DNA of 64,000 nt from Clostridiales bacterium. GTDB taxonomy: Bacteria; Bacillota; Clostridia; Lachnospirales; Lachnospiraceae. The translations under genes and the position numbers were made by a program. The stretch spans positions 62,001 through 126,000 of the forward strand of contig JAJBVD010000006.1 in assembly GCA_020859985.1 (NCBI GenBank), written 5' to 3'. The notes under the pieces were generated by a model. The model did no database searches. It saw nothing but the letters and a program-made list of their open reading frames with translations, and had not been told where the DNA came from. Positions 26,630 to 35,623 of the stretch are shown piece after piece. Within the stretch, counting starts at the first letter, position 1. Each line of letters starts with the position of its first letter.

Positions 26630-28246
26630 CTATATTGATCTTTCCCCGTAACGATGAGAGTACGGAAGTGTTACAATGGTACACAGGAAAAACAGCATAC
26701 AGTAGATTCCCCCGCCCGCGAGCAGACATGCAGGGGCGGGGATTTTTTGTCCCCAAAACAAAAGAAACAATAAGGCTGCTCCGCTGCCCAAAAGAGCCGG
26801 AAGCAGTGTTCGTATCAGAGTATCCGGGATGGCCATCGTCAGTATACCGTACTGCCGTAATGAAAAAAGAATGCAGACCGTAAGAAGAAGTTCATCAAGC
26901 AGCATCCCGCACAGATATCCGTTCATTCCTTCGGCCGGAACCAGTCCGATGATGCACAGAAAGCGCAGCAGGAAACCAAGAAGGTTCCAGACCAGGATCC
27001 GGGAGGATTTTCCCAGACCATGGAGAACGCTCATCAGTGTTCCGCTGATATAGAAAAAAGGGCAGATGAAAGCAAGCCTGCGGATATAAATACCGGCCAG
27101 ACGGCTGTGGAATACGGTGGTTCCCAGTGCCTCGCCAAACAGTAGAAATGCACCCAGACAAAAGCTTCCAATCAGCAGACTTCCAAGAAAAGTGGCGTTG
27201 ACGGTACCCGCAAGCTGTGTGTCTTTGTGCAGAGCCTGTGCTTCAGAAACGGCTGGTAAAAGGAGCATCCCGAGTGCTGATGTGACAGCGGTCGGAAACA
27301 GGATCATCGGCAGGGACATTCCTGTCAGCGTCCCATATACGGAGAGTGCTTCGATGGAAGTCATCCCCGCACGGCGGAGCATTAGCGGAAGCAGGGCGGC
27401 CTCAATGGCCTGAAGGACGCAGAGCAGCATCCGGTTGAGCCCAAGCGGAGCGGATACAGTGAGAATGCGGCGTGCGGAAAACAGAAGAGAGCGTCGGGCA
27501 TCCGGCAGCCACTTTGTGATGTGCTGGAATCTTTTCAAAACGGGAAGCAACCGATGAAATTCCTTTTGAGGGGATTCATTCTGATGGCAGTGTTTTTTGC
27601 GGAAATCTCTTCTGCCCGATAAACAGATACATCCGGCGCAATACGCAGCGGAGACTGCTTCCCCTGCGATCTGTCCGAATATCATCAGTGCCGCACCGGG
27701 CTCGGTTCCGTTTTTTATGGAAAGCGTGTAAAGAAGCAGGACAGTTGCGATGCGGGCTAGTTGTTCCAGTATCTGGGCCAGTGCAGGAGGGACAATTCTT
27801 TTTATCCCCATAAAATAGCCGCAGATGCAGCTGCTCACCATCTGGAAGGGCAGCGAGAAAGCCATAAGTTTCAAAAGTATGGTGCAGGAGTCTTCGTGCA
27901 GGAATGTTCCGGCAACCAGCGGTGCGCAAAAGTACAGCACTGCAAAGATCAGCAGGGACGAGGAGACAGAGAGAAAAAGACCCGCAATAAGAATTTTTCG
28001 GGCACCCTTCAAATCTTCTCTTGCCCGATATTCAGCGACAAATTTAGAAAGGGCGCTTTGTACTCCTCCGCCGCAAAGTGCGGTGCAAAAAGAGTACACC
28101 GGTATCGCGAGCTGATAGAGTCCGATCTGGGCTGCACCGATCGTTCTTGAAAGAAATATTTTATAAAAAAATCCTGCGAACCGCGCTAGCAGTCCCATGA
28201 CGGTCAGAAGAAGGGTTCCTTTGATGAGATAGTGTTTCTGGTTCAT
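26630..28246 (-). CDS. spoVB: SpoVB-like lipid flippase (MOP/MATE superfamily)
   Basis: 538 residues with about 14 hydrophobic segments. The start KGTLLLTVMGLLARFAGFFYKIFLSRTIG is typical of stage V sporulation protein B and related polysaccharide-lipid flippases. Members move lipid-linked precursors across the membrane; SpoVB itself acts in spore cortex formation. It stands alone on the - strand between the GH5 and fic genes. The exact paralogue (SpoVB or another MurJ/Wzx-like flippase) cannot be decided from the sequence. Confidence 0.85.
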   Translation of the reverse strand: MNQKHYLIKGTLLLTVMGLLARFAGFFYKIFLSRTIGAAQIGLYQLAIPVYSFCTALCGGGVQSALSKFVAEYRAREDLKGARKILIAGLFLSVSSSLLIFAVLYFCAPLVAGTFLHEDSCTILLKLMAFSLPFQMVSSCICGYFMGIKRIVPPALAQILEQLARIATVLLLYTLSIKNGTEPGAALMIFGQIAGEAVSAAYCAGCICLSGRRDFRKKHCHQNESPQKEFHRLLPVLKRFQHITKWLPDARRSLLFSARRILTVSAPLGLNRMLLCVLQAIEAALLPLMLRRAGMTSIEALSVYGTLTGMSLPMILFPTAVTSALGMLLLPAVSEAQALHKDTQLAGTVNATFLGSLLIGSFCLGAFLLFGEALGTTVFHSRLAGIYIRRLAFICPFFYISGTLMSVLHGLGKSSRILVWNLLGFLLRFLCIIGLVPAEGMNGYLCGMLLDELLLTVCILFSLRQYGILTMAIPDTLIRTLLPALLGSGAALLFLLFWGQKIPAPACLLAGGGIYCMLFFLCTIVTLPYSHRYGERSI

Positions 28247-28362
28247 AGAACGGGTACCTTTGCGGAGACTTATTTTAAACTATGCTTGGAGCGCCGGCTT
28301 TCAGAACAGATTCATGTCTGGACAGGAAATATTCTGCTGTATGCAGCTTTTATGGATGAAAG

Positions 28363-28380
28363 TTTGCCGATATCGGCAAA
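28363..28380. promoter_or_regulatory. Perfect 18-bp palindrome upstream of fic (candidate operator 1)
   Basis: TTTGCCGAT-ATCGGCAAA with no mismatch. The same half-site recurs 53 bp downstream inside the fic promoter. It also lies about 117 bp upstream of spoVB on the other strand. Confidence 0.65.
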
Positions 28381-28408
28381 AATACTCTGTTTTCACGTCA
28401 GAATTGCA

Positions 28409-28437
28409 TTGATATTTTGCCGATAAACTGGTAGACT
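28409..28437 (+). promoter_or_regulatory. fic promoter with an operator half-site in its spacer
   Basis: TTGATA (28409-28414), a 17-bp spacer and TAGACT (28432-28437). The spacer contains TTTGCCGATA at 28416-28425, a copy of the arm of the upstream palindrome. Binding there would exclude RNA polymerase. Confidence 0.65.
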
Positions 28438-28489
28438 AATAGAAAAGCACTGTGAAGATACGGAACTCTTGTGAAAGAAGGTGAGTCAC

Positions 28490-29383
28490 ATGAAATATCT
28501 GAGTGTTTCCGAGGTGGCACAAAAATGGAATATATCGGAGCGAAGTGTCAGAAACTATTGCTCGCAGGGACGTATTCCGGATGCCTTTTTAACCGGTAAA
28601 ACCTGGAATATTCCTGAAAATGCAGAAAAGCCCGTGCGGGTGAATGCTCATGAGAATAAAGCAAAAACATTATCAGAACATTTGAAAAGTGAAAAGCAAA
28701 ACAGAGAAAAGGGCGGAATTTATCATAAGATTCAGATTGAACTGACCTACAACTCCAACCATATGGAAGGAAGCAGGCTGACGCACGATCAGACCCGCTA
28801 TATTTATGAAACAAATACGATTGGCGCCAACTCAGATGCAATAAATGTGGATGACATTCTGGAGACAGTAAACCACTTTCGCTGCATCGACCTGATCATA
28901 GACACTGCCAATTTGCCGGTCAGCGAAAAGCTGATAAAGCAGCTTCATTTGATTCTGAAGACCGGAACCAGAGACAGCAGAAAGGACTGGTTTGCTGTCG
29001 GCGATTACAAGAAGCTTCCCAATGAAGTCGGAGGGAAGGAAACCGTTGTTCCGGAAGACGTGCCTTTTCAGATGAGGCAGCTGATTGCTGAATATAATTC
29101 GGCAGAATCGAAGACCTTTGAGGAGATACTGGATTTTCATTACAGGTTTGAAAGCATTCATCCATTTCAGGATGGCAATGGCCGGGTGGGGCGTCTGATT
29201 ATGTTTAAGGAATGCCTGAAGAACAACATCGTCCCGTTTATCATAGAGGATGACCTGAAGATGTTTTATTACCGCGGTCTGGCTAACTGGAAGACGGAGA
29301 AGGGTTATCTTACAGATACATGTCTGACTGCGCAGGATCGTTTCAAGGCGTATCTTGATTATTTCCGTATAGCATATGAATAA
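28490..29383 (+). CDS. Fic-domain protein with N-terminal helix-turn-helix
   Basis: 297 residues from the ATG at 28490 (AAGAAGGTG upstream; a GTG at 28481 adds three residues). An N-terminal DNA-binding-like domain (YLSVSEVAQKWNISERSVRN, about 1-50) of the MerR/excisionase type is fused to a Fic domain with the complete motif HPFQDGNGRVGR (224-235). A class II inhibitory motif, S89-N-H-M-E93-G, precedes it, so activity is probably self-inhibited. Fic enzymes transfer AMP or related groups to protein hydroxyls; the target is unknown. A palindrome and matching half-site in its promoter suggest self-regulation. Confidence 0.88.
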   Translation: MKYLSVSEVAQKWNISERSVRNYCSQGRIPDAFLTGKTWNIPENAEKPVRVNAHENKAKTLSEHLKSEKQNREKGGIYHKIQIELTYNSNHMEGSRLTHDQTRYIYETNTIGANSDAINVDDILETVNHFRCIDLIIDTANLPVSEKLIKQLHLILKTGTRDSRKDWFAVGDYKKLPNEVGGKETVVPEDVPFQMRQLIAEYNSAESKTFEEILDFHYRFESIHPFQDGNGRVGRLIMFKECLKNNIVPFIIEDDLKMFYYRGLANWKTEKGYLTDTCLTAQDRFKAYLDYFRIAYE

Positions 29384-29517
29384 CGACTGACCATTGTCGG
29401 GCGATTTCACATGATGAGGTTCGTTATCTGAGAAGATATATTTAAAATCGCGTGCAGCAGAATGGATGACAACAATGAAAAAATCTGGTACACTATGCGG
29501 TGAATATGAAGACACGA

Positions 29518-29545
29518 TTGAACGATTCTGTTCATAGAATATAGG
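29518..29545 (+). promoter_or_regulatory. Candidate promoter of the Rrf2 operon
   Basis: TTGAAC (29518-29523), a 16-bp spacer and TATAGG (29540-29545). A small inverted repeat TGAAC/GTTCA overlaps the -35. Moderate match only. Confidence 0.4.
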
Positions 29546-29600
29546 AAACAGCTGTGAATAAAGAAGAACAGAGTGAACGGATATCATAATGGAGGGCGGT

Positions 29601-30071
29601 ATGAAGCTTTCAACAAAAGGGCGTTATGGCCTGCGCGCGATGGTAGATCTGGCGCTGAACAGTGAGACGGAAGCAGTCTCAATCAGCAGTATATCGGAAC
29701 GGCAGGAGATATCAGAGAGTTATCTGGAGCAGCTGATCGCGAAGCTGCGGCGTGCAGGTTTGGTTGCGAGCACGCGCGGCGTGCAGGGCGGATACCGACT
29801 GACTCGTCCCGCGGATCAGATTACAGTCGGTGATGTGCTGCGGGCACTGGAAGGCGATATGCGTGCCGTCGACTGCAACGCATTCAATGAAGAAGGCTGT
29901 GAGGGCGCGGATCTGTGCGTGACAAAGTATGTCTGGCAGCGGATCAATGAGAGCATTGACCGGGCGGTGGATGAAATTTATATCAGCCAGCTGGTGGAAG
30001 AAAGCCGAAAAGTGATGGAATACAGCCGGGAGCATCCGGAGGAATGTGCAGAAAAACATTGTAACGGATAG
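29601..30071 (+). CDS. Rrf2-family iron-sulfur-type transcriptional regulator
   Basis: 156 residues from the ATG at 29601 (GGAGGGCGG upstream). It starts with the family signature MKLSTKGRYGLRAMVDLAL. A winged-helix domain with RAGLVASTRGVQGGYRL follows. Three cysteines at 92, 100 and 106 fit the spacing that binds an Fe-S cluster in IscR/CymR-like members. It precedes a cysteine desulfurase, so it probably controls Fe-S or sulfur supply. Confidence 0.9.
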   Translation: MKLSTKGRYGLRAMVDLALNSETEAVSISSISERQEISESYLEQLIAKLRRAGLVASTRGVQGGYRLTRPADQITVGDVLRALEGDMRAVDCNAFNEEGCEGADLCVTKYVWQRINESIDRAVDEIYISQLVEESRKVMEYSREHPEECAEKHCNG

Positions 30072-30209
30072 CAGTGCCGGGCAGCAATGAATCAGCCCGA
30101 TGCCTGAAAATATTGCGTGTGAAACAGGCTGCACCTCACTGAACAGCTGCAATTTGCGAATGATATGACACAGCACTGTAATAGAACGAAGCGTAACAGG
30201 GAGAGCTAT

Positions 30210-31463
30210 ATGGATAAATTCATATATCTGGATAATGCGGCGACGACAAGAACGTCGCCGGCTGTCGTTGAAGCGATGCTTCCTTATTTTAGTGAGTATT
30301 ACGGCAACGCTTCCGGCATTTACAGCATTGGAGTAAAAAGCAAGGAAGCAATCAGCGAAAGCCGTGAGATCATTGCCTCCACACTTGGCGCAAGACCGGA
30401 GGAGATTTATTTTACCGGGGGAGGCTCAGAGTCTGATAACTGGGCGTTGAAGGCGACGGCGGAAGCATTCGGCATGGGGATGCGGGAACCGAAAACCGGT
30501 GGTTTACGAAAAAGCGGATATGAGAAATTACTGCCGGAGGATCCGGCTCCGGTAAGAAATCATATCATTACCACAAAGATCGAGCACCACGCAATCCTGC
30601 ACACCTGCGAATACCTGCAAAAACAGGGAATCGAGGTGACATATTTAAATGTCGATGAAAACGGTCTGGTGAGACCGGAGGAGCTGGAGCGTGCGATCCG
30701 GCCGGAGACTTTTTTGATCTCTGTAATGTTCGCCAACAATGAGGTCGGTACGATCCAGCCAATCCGTGAGATCGGGGAGATTGCGAAAAAGCATGGAATT
30801 CTTTTTCACACGGACGCGGTGCAGGCGTACGGACACCTGCCCATCAATGTGGAGGAACTGCATATTGACATGCTGAGCGCGAGCGCCCACAAGCTGAATG
30901 GGCCGAAGGGCGTCGGCTTTCTCTATATCCGGCGCAATCTCCGCATCTCCTCATTTATCCACGGGGGCGCGCAGGAGCGCAAACGGCGAGCCGGTACGGA
31001 AAATGTGCCTGGCATCGTGGGCTTTGGTCAGGCGGCAAAGGATGCGTTTGAAACGATGGAGCAGCGTAACGCGTATGAGACAGAGCTTCGGGATTATCTG
31101 ATTGCCCGCATACTGAAAGAGATTCCCTATTCCCGCCTCAACGGACACCGCACAAAGCGCCTTTCGAACAACGCGAATTTCAGCTTCCAGTTTGTGGAAG
31201 GTGAAACGCTGCTGATCATGCTGGACATGGAAGGAATCTGCGGTTCCAGCGGTTCCGCATGTACCTCGGGTTCTCTGGATCCGTCCCATGTGCTTTTATC
31301 TCTCGGGCTGCCGGAAGACCTTGCGCATGGCTCTCTGCGTCTGACTCTGAGCGCGGAGACGACCAGGGAAGAAATTGATATGGCTGTGGAGACGATAAAA
31401 AAGATTGTGGAACGGCTGCGGAGTATGTCGCCGCAGTATGAGGATTTCTGCCGGCGAATGTGA
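30210..31463 (+). CDS. Cysteine desulfurase (NifS/IscS type)
   Basis: 417 residues from the ATG at 30210. It removes sulfur from cysteine with PLP for Fe-S clusters and tRNA thiolation. Visible: YLDNAATT at the start, the PLP Lys228 in [12 protein letters not shown], and the catalytic Cys loop [11 protein letters not shown]. An insertion of about 30 residues rich in Gly/Arg/Lys ([18 protein letters not shown]) follows the GGSESDN motif. It lies between rrf2 and mnmA; the scaffold gene nifU that often sits between them is absent here. Confidence 0.94.
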   Translation: MDKFIYLDNAATTRTSPAVVEAMLPYFSEYYGNASGIYSIGVKSKEAISESREIIASTLGARPEEIYFTGGGSESDNWALKATAEAFGMGMREPKTGGLRKSGYEKLLPEDPAPVRNHIITTKIEHHAILHTCEYLQKQGIEVTYLNVDENGLVRPEELERAIRPETFLISVMFANNEVGTIQPIREIGEIAKKHGILFHTDAVQAYGHLPINVEELHIDMLSASAHKLNGPKGVGFLYIRRNLRISSFIHGGAQERKRRAGTENVPGIVGFGQAAKDAFETMEQRNAYETELRDYLIARILKEIPYSRLNGHRTKRLSNNANFSFQFVEGETLLIMLDMEGICGSSGSACTSGSLDPSHVLLSLGLPEDLAHGSLRLTLSAETTREEIDMAVETIKKIVERLRSMSPQYEDFCRRM

Positions 31464-31608
31464 GAAATTGTATTTTCGTATTTTTAATTTTAGCTGTGAA
31501 CCTTTTTACCTGACATCAGGATTGCAAAGAAATTTTTGCGAAACAGCTGAAAAGTTTTGCAGACGCATACAGCAAAAAACGTTCAATTTACATGGAGCAT
31601 GTACAGTT

Positions 31609-32697
31609 ATGGATAAGAAAAAAGTCGTCGTCGGCATGTCCGGCGGAGTGGATTCGTCCGTAGCCGCGTATCTTTTAAAAGAAGCGGGCTATGACGTGAT
31701 CGGCGTGACGATGGAGATCTGGCCGGAGGAATCCGGAGAGGATATGAGCCTGCACGGAGGCTGCTGCGGTTTAAGTGCTTCGCAGGATGCCGCGCGTGTG
31801 GCGCAGAAGCTGGGAATTCCGCATTATGTCATGAATTTTCGGGAGGAATTCCGTGAAAACGTGATCGATTATTTTATGGAAGAATATCTGGCGGGCCGCA
31901 CGCCGAACCCCTGCATCGCATGCAACCGCTATGTAAAGTGGGAATCTCTGCTCAAACGAAGCCTGATGCTCGGTGCGGACTATATTGCGACCGGGCATTA
32001 TGCGCGTGTGGAGCAGCTGCCAAACGGCAGATATGCGATCCGGCGTTCCGTGACGGCCACGAAGGATCAGACCTATGCGCTTTACAACCTGACACAGGAG
32101 CAGCTTTCCCACACTCTCATGCCGGTCGGAGAGTATGAAAAGCCGGAGATTCGCGCGATTGCAGAACAGCTTAACCTTCCTGTTGCGCATAAGCCGGACA
32201 GTCAGGAGATCTGCTTTGTTCCGGATCAGGATTATGCCGGTTTTATTGAGAAAAACAGCGGCCGAATAATCCGGCCGGGCAATTTTGTGACAGTAGACGG
32301 TACCATACTCGGACAGCATAAGGGCATCACGCATTATACGATCGGGCAGCGCAAAGGCCTGAATCTGGCGATGGGGCATCCGGTCTTTGTGACGGAGATC
32401 CGGCCGGAGACGAACGAGGTCGTTATCGGTGAGGCGGAGGATGTCTTTACCGACCGACTCGTCTGCGACCATCTGAATTTCATGAGCATACCCGACCTGC
32501 AGGACACGCTTCGTGTGATTGCAAAGATCCGCTACAATCATGCCGGAGCCCCTGCCCGGGTAAGCCGGATATCAGAGGATCGGGCGGAGGTCGTTTTTGA
32601 CGAGCCGGTCCGCGCCGTCACACCTGGACAGGCCGTTGTGTTTTATGACGAAGATTATGTCGTCGGAGGCGGAACTATTTTACGACCTTTTGTGTGA
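31609..32697 (+). CDS. mnmA: tRNA-specific 2-thiouridylase
   Basis: 362 residues from the ATG at 31609, matching the family length; the longer frame overlaps the desulfurase and is rejected. The ATP-pyrophosphatase P-loop SGGVDSS, the catalytic cysteines in [13 protein letters not shown] and [10 protein letters not shown], and the RNA-binding C-terminal barrel are present. It puts the 2-thio group on wobble uridine of Glu, Gln and Lys tRNAs using sulfur from a cysteine desulfurase, in line with its neighbour. Confidence 0.96.
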   Translation: MDKKKVVVGMSGGVDSSVAAYLLKEAGYDVIGVTMEIWPEESGEDMSLHGGCCGLSASQDAARVAQKLGIPHYVMNFREEFRENVIDYFMEEYLAGRTPNPCIACNRYVKWESLLKRSLMLGADYIATGHYARVEQLPNGRYAIRRSVTATKDQTYALYNLTQEQLSHTLMPVGEYEKPEIRAIAEQLNLPVAHKPDSQEICFVPDQDYAGFIEKNSGRIIRPGNFVTVDGTILGQHKGITHYTIGQRKGLNLAMGHPVFVTEIRPETNEVVIGEAEDVFTDRLVCDHLNFMSIPDLQDTLRVIAKIRYNHAGAPARVSRISEDRAEVVFDEPVRAVTPGQAVVFYDEDYVVGGGTILRPFV

Positions 32698-32705
32698 CAA
32701 AGGTC

Positions 32706-32734
32706 TTGCAATTTTTGACGAAACACGTTAATAT
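32706..32734 (+). promoter_or_regulatory. Promoter of the Na+-pump decarboxylase operon
   Basis: TTGCAA (32706-32711), a 17-bp spacer and TAATAT (32729-32734). The leader to the first start codon is about 60 nt. Confidence 0.65.
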
Positions 32735-32801
32735 AGAAATTGTGTATTTGGGGAACGGATACAAAATTCATAATAACTTTGGACAGGAAATGGAGGGCCA
32801 A

Positions 32802-34241
32802 ATGATGAGTATTACAGAGCAAAACATGGCGGGCAAGCGAATTTCATCCCTGCTTGACGACAACAGTTTTGTAGAGATTGGCGGGTACGTGACTGCCAGA
32901 AGCACGGACTTCAACATGCCCCAGACTGAGACGCCCGGAGACGGCGTGATCACTGGCTATGGTGTGATTGACGGACATCTGGTATACGTATACAGCCAGG
33001 ACGCATCCGTTTTGGGCGGATCAATCGGAGAGATGCACGCAAAGAAGATTGCCGGACTGTATGATCTGGCGATGAAGACGGGCGCACCGGTGATCGGACT
33101 TCTTGACAGCGCAGGACTGCGGCTGCAGGAGGCGACAGACGCGCTGAATGCGTTTGGTGAGATTTATCAGAAGCAGGCGCTTGCGTCAGGCGTGATTCCT
33201 CAGATCACAGCAGTGTTTGGAAGATGCGGCGGCGGACTTGCCCTGATTCCGGGACTGACGGACTTTACATTTATGGAAGGTGAGAAAGCAGAACTGTTCG
33301 TGAACTCACCGAACGCGCTTCCGGGCAATACGAAGGAGAAGTGCGATACATCTGCTGCGAAGTTCCAGAGCGAGGAGACCGGTCTGGTTGACTTTGTGGG
33401 TACCGAGGAGGAGATCCTTGGCAACATCCGTGCGCTGGTATGTATGCTTCCGGCGAACAATGAGGATGACCTTTCTTATGAGGAGTGCACCGATGAGCTG
33501 AACCGTGCGTGCGCGGATCTGGCGAATGCCGTCGGCGATACTTCCATTCTGCTGTCCAATATCGCGGACAACAATTTGTTTGTAGAAGTAAAAGAAGCTT
33601 ATGCTCCGGATATGGTGACCGGCTTCCTGCGTTTGAACGGTACGACGGTCGGCGCTGTGGCGAACCGTTCGGAGATTTACGATGAGCAGGGCGAGGTAGT
33701 GAGCACGTTTGATAGCGTGATCAGCGCACGCGGAGCGGAGAAAGCGGCAGAGTTCGTTTCCTTCTGCGACGCATTTGAGATTCCGGTACTGACCCTGACG
33801 AACGCGACCGGCTTCAAGGCGAGCAAATGCACCGAGAAGAAGATCGCCAAGGCAGCGGCAAAGCTGACCGCGGCATTTGCGAACGCGACCGTGCCGAAGG
33901 TAAATGTGATCATTGGCAAGGCATTCGGCAGTGCCTATGTAGTGATGAACAGTAAGGCGATCGGCGCGGATATGACCTTTGCATGGAAGGATGCGCAGAT
34001 CGGTATGATGGACGCGCAGCTCGCTTCCAAGATCATGTACGCGGGCGAGGATGCCAAAGTGATCAATGAAAAGGCAGCGGAATATGCTTCCCTGCAGTCC
34101 AGCGCCCTCTCTGCTGCGAAGAGAGGCTATGTAGACAACATCATCGACGCCGAGGATACCAGAAAGTATGTGATCGGCGCGTTTGAGATGTTGTATACAA
34201 AGAGAGAGGACGGCCCCTCCAGAAAACACGGAACAGTATAA
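32802..34241 (+). CDS. Acyl-CoA carboxyltransferase subunit (methylmalonyl-CoA decarboxylase alpha-like)
   Basis: About 479 residues from the ATG at 32802, chosen for the TGGAGGG ribosome site; the frame is open to 32694 across the promoter. It belongs to the PF01039 family (crotonase-like carboxyltransferase) with oxyanion-type Gly loops (FGRCGGGLALIPG; VIIGKAFGSAYVVMN). It moves a carboxyl group between an acyl-CoA and biotin. With the Na+-pump subunits that follow it would act as a biotin-dependent decarboxylase such as methylmalonyl-CoA decarboxylase. The acyl-CoA is not certain: glutaconyl-, malonyl- and propionyl-type members look alike. Confidence 0.88.
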   Translation: MMSITEQNMAGKRISSLLDDNSFVEIGGYVTARSTDFNMPQTETPGDGVITGYGVIDGHLVYVYSQDASVLGGSIGEMHAKKIAGLYDLAMKTGAPVIGLLDSAGLRLQEATDALNAFGEIYQKQALASGVIPQITAVFGRCGGGLALIPGLTDFTFMEGEKAELFVNSPNALPGNTKEKCDTSAAKFQSEETGLVDFVGTEEEILGNIRALVCMLPANNEDDLSYEECTDELNRACADLANAVGDTSILLSNIADNNLFVEVKEAYAPDMVTGFLRLNGTTVGAVANRSEIYDEQGEVVSTFDSVISARGAEKAAEFVSFCDAFEIPVLTLTNATGFKASKCTEKKIAKAAAKLTAAFANATVPKVNVIIGKAFGSAYVVMNSKAIGADMTFAWKDAQIGMMDAQLASKIMYAGEDAKVINEKAAEYASLQSSALSAAKRGYVDNIIDAEDTRKYVIGAFEMLYTKREDGPSRKHGTV

Positions 34242-34255
34242 GCGAGGTGATACAG

Positions 34256-35185
34256 ATGAAACTTAGATTAAAAGCGATATTGCTGGCGCTTGGACTTACT
34301 GTTTCCGCTTTTTCCATGGGCGTATGTGCGGAGGAAGAGACGGATGCGGCAGAGCAGGTGACGGAAGCGGCTGAGACGGAAGCGGCGGAAGATGCGGAGG
34401 CAGATTCCGAAGATGCGGAAGAAGAGACCGCGGCTGAGGGTGAGACTGAGGCGGAGACCGAAGAATCCATGACAGCCGAGGAATATTACTCTCAGCTGAT
34501 CGATAATTATCTGGCTCAGATCGACACCTGGACGGACGAGCAGGTAGATTCCTACATGGAGAGCGAGGATTCTGTTACGGCTCTGATTGCTTACAACTGG
34601 AATACCGTGAAGTCTGAGCTTGGCGATTATGTAGAAGTGACAGGAATCACTGACGTGGAGTCCTCAGCGGACGGCTATGGTGGCACGATCGTGGCTACGG
34701 CGGATTATGAAGGCGTCAGCAAGGGCGGCACGGTTACCGTGACTTTGTCTTATGAGTACACATATTCTTCCACCTATGGGCAGTATGTGATGAACCTGAC
34801 TGACCTTACCTGGGATGTGGATTATACGCTCGGTGTGATGATGCAGAAGGCGGCAATGAATACTGTGATGGGCATCTGCATCGTATTTGTGATGCTGGCG
34901 TTCTTAAGCTTCCTGATCAGCAAGATCCACTATATTCCGGAAGCGCTCGAGGCGCGGAAGAAGGGCAAGGAAGAGCCTGCACCGGCACCAAAACCTGCAG
35001 CAGCACCGGCTCCGGCAGTGGAAGAAGCAGTGGAGGTGAATCCTGCGGATGATCTGGAACTGATCGCAGTCATCACGGCAGCGATCGCAGCGGCGCGTGA
35101 AGAGGATTCGACAGTAAATACCGGCGACGCATATGTCGTTCGTTCGATTAAAAAAGTAAACAACAGAAACTGGCGCAGAGCCTGA
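34256..35185 (+). CDS. OadG-like small membrane subunit with long acidic N-terminal domain
   Basis: 309 residues from the ATG at 34256 (GCGAGGTGA upstream). A signal-like helix (AILLALGLTVSAFSMGVCA) is followed by a very acidic Ala/Glu/Thr linker and an outside domain of about 110 residues. The membrane helix ICIVFVMLAFLSFLISKI and a Pro/Ala hinge (EEPAPAPKPAAAPAPAVEE) follow. The C-terminal segment VIRS-like and NNRNWRRA resembles decarboxylase gamma/delta subunits that hold the complex together. Classical OadG is only about 80-100 residues, so the outside domain is an extension seen in Clostridia. Confidence 0.8.
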   Translation: MKLRLKAILLALGLTVSAFSMGVCAEEETDAAEQVTEAAETEAAEDAEADSEDAEEETAAEGETEAETEESMTAEEYYSQLIDNYLAQIDTWTDEQVDSYMESEDSVTALIAYNWNTVKSELGDYVEVTGITDVESSADGYGGTIVATADYEGVSKGGTVTVTLSYEYTYSSTYGQYVMNLTDLTWDVDYTLGVMMQKAAMNTVMGICIVFVMLAFLSFLISKIHYIPEALEARKKGKEEPAPAPKPAAAPAPAVEEAVEVNPADDLELIAVITAAIAAAREEDSTVNTGDAYVVRSIKKVNNRNWRRA

Positions 35186-35201
35186 ATACGGGAGGTTAAT
35201 C

Positions 35202-35585
35202 ATGAAAACTTATACCATTACAGTAAACGGAAATGTCTATGATGTAACAGTAGAAGAAGGTACAGGCGCGGCGGCAGCTCCTGCAGCAGCGGCACCGAAG
35301 GCAGCGGCTCCGGCACCGAAGGCAGCGCCGGCACCGAAGGCAGCAGCACCGGCAGCGGGCGGCGCGGCAGGCGCAGTGAAAGTGACGGCTTCCGTACCGG
35401 GCAAGGTATTAAGTCTGGAAGCAAAAGTAGGCGACAGCGTGACCAAGGGACAGAACCTGATCATTCTGGAAGCCATGAAGATGGAGATTCCGGTCGTGGC
35501 TCCGCAGGATGGCACCGTGGCGAGCATGGATGTTGCCGTAGGCCAGTCAGTAGAGAACGGAGACGTTCTGGCTTCCCTGAACTAA
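35202..35585 (+). CDS. Biotin carboxyl carrier subunit of the decarboxylase
   Basis: 127 residues. An N-terminal part (KTYTITVNGNVYDVTVEE) and a flexible Ala/Pro linker with repeated APKAA units lead to a biotinyl domain. Lys93 in EAMKME is the biotin attachment site. It shuttles CO2 from the carboxyltransferases to the Na+-pumping beta subunit. GGGAGG upstream; tightly spaced in the operon. Confidence 0.95.
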   Translation: MKTYTITVNGNVYDVTVEEGTGAAAAPAAAAPKAAAPAPKAAPAPKAAAPAAGGAAGAVKVTASVPGKVLSLEAKVGDSVTKGQNLIILEAMKMEIPVVAPQDGTVASMDVAVGQSVENGDVLASLN

Positions 35586-35623
35586 TCCATCTTATGCAAT
35601 CCTATTGACAGGGAGGTAATAAA

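Noticed and set aside
28246-28330. Sigma-E promoter for spoVB
   Set aside because: A CATA-like -10 can be found on the - strand but no convincing -35 at the right distance.
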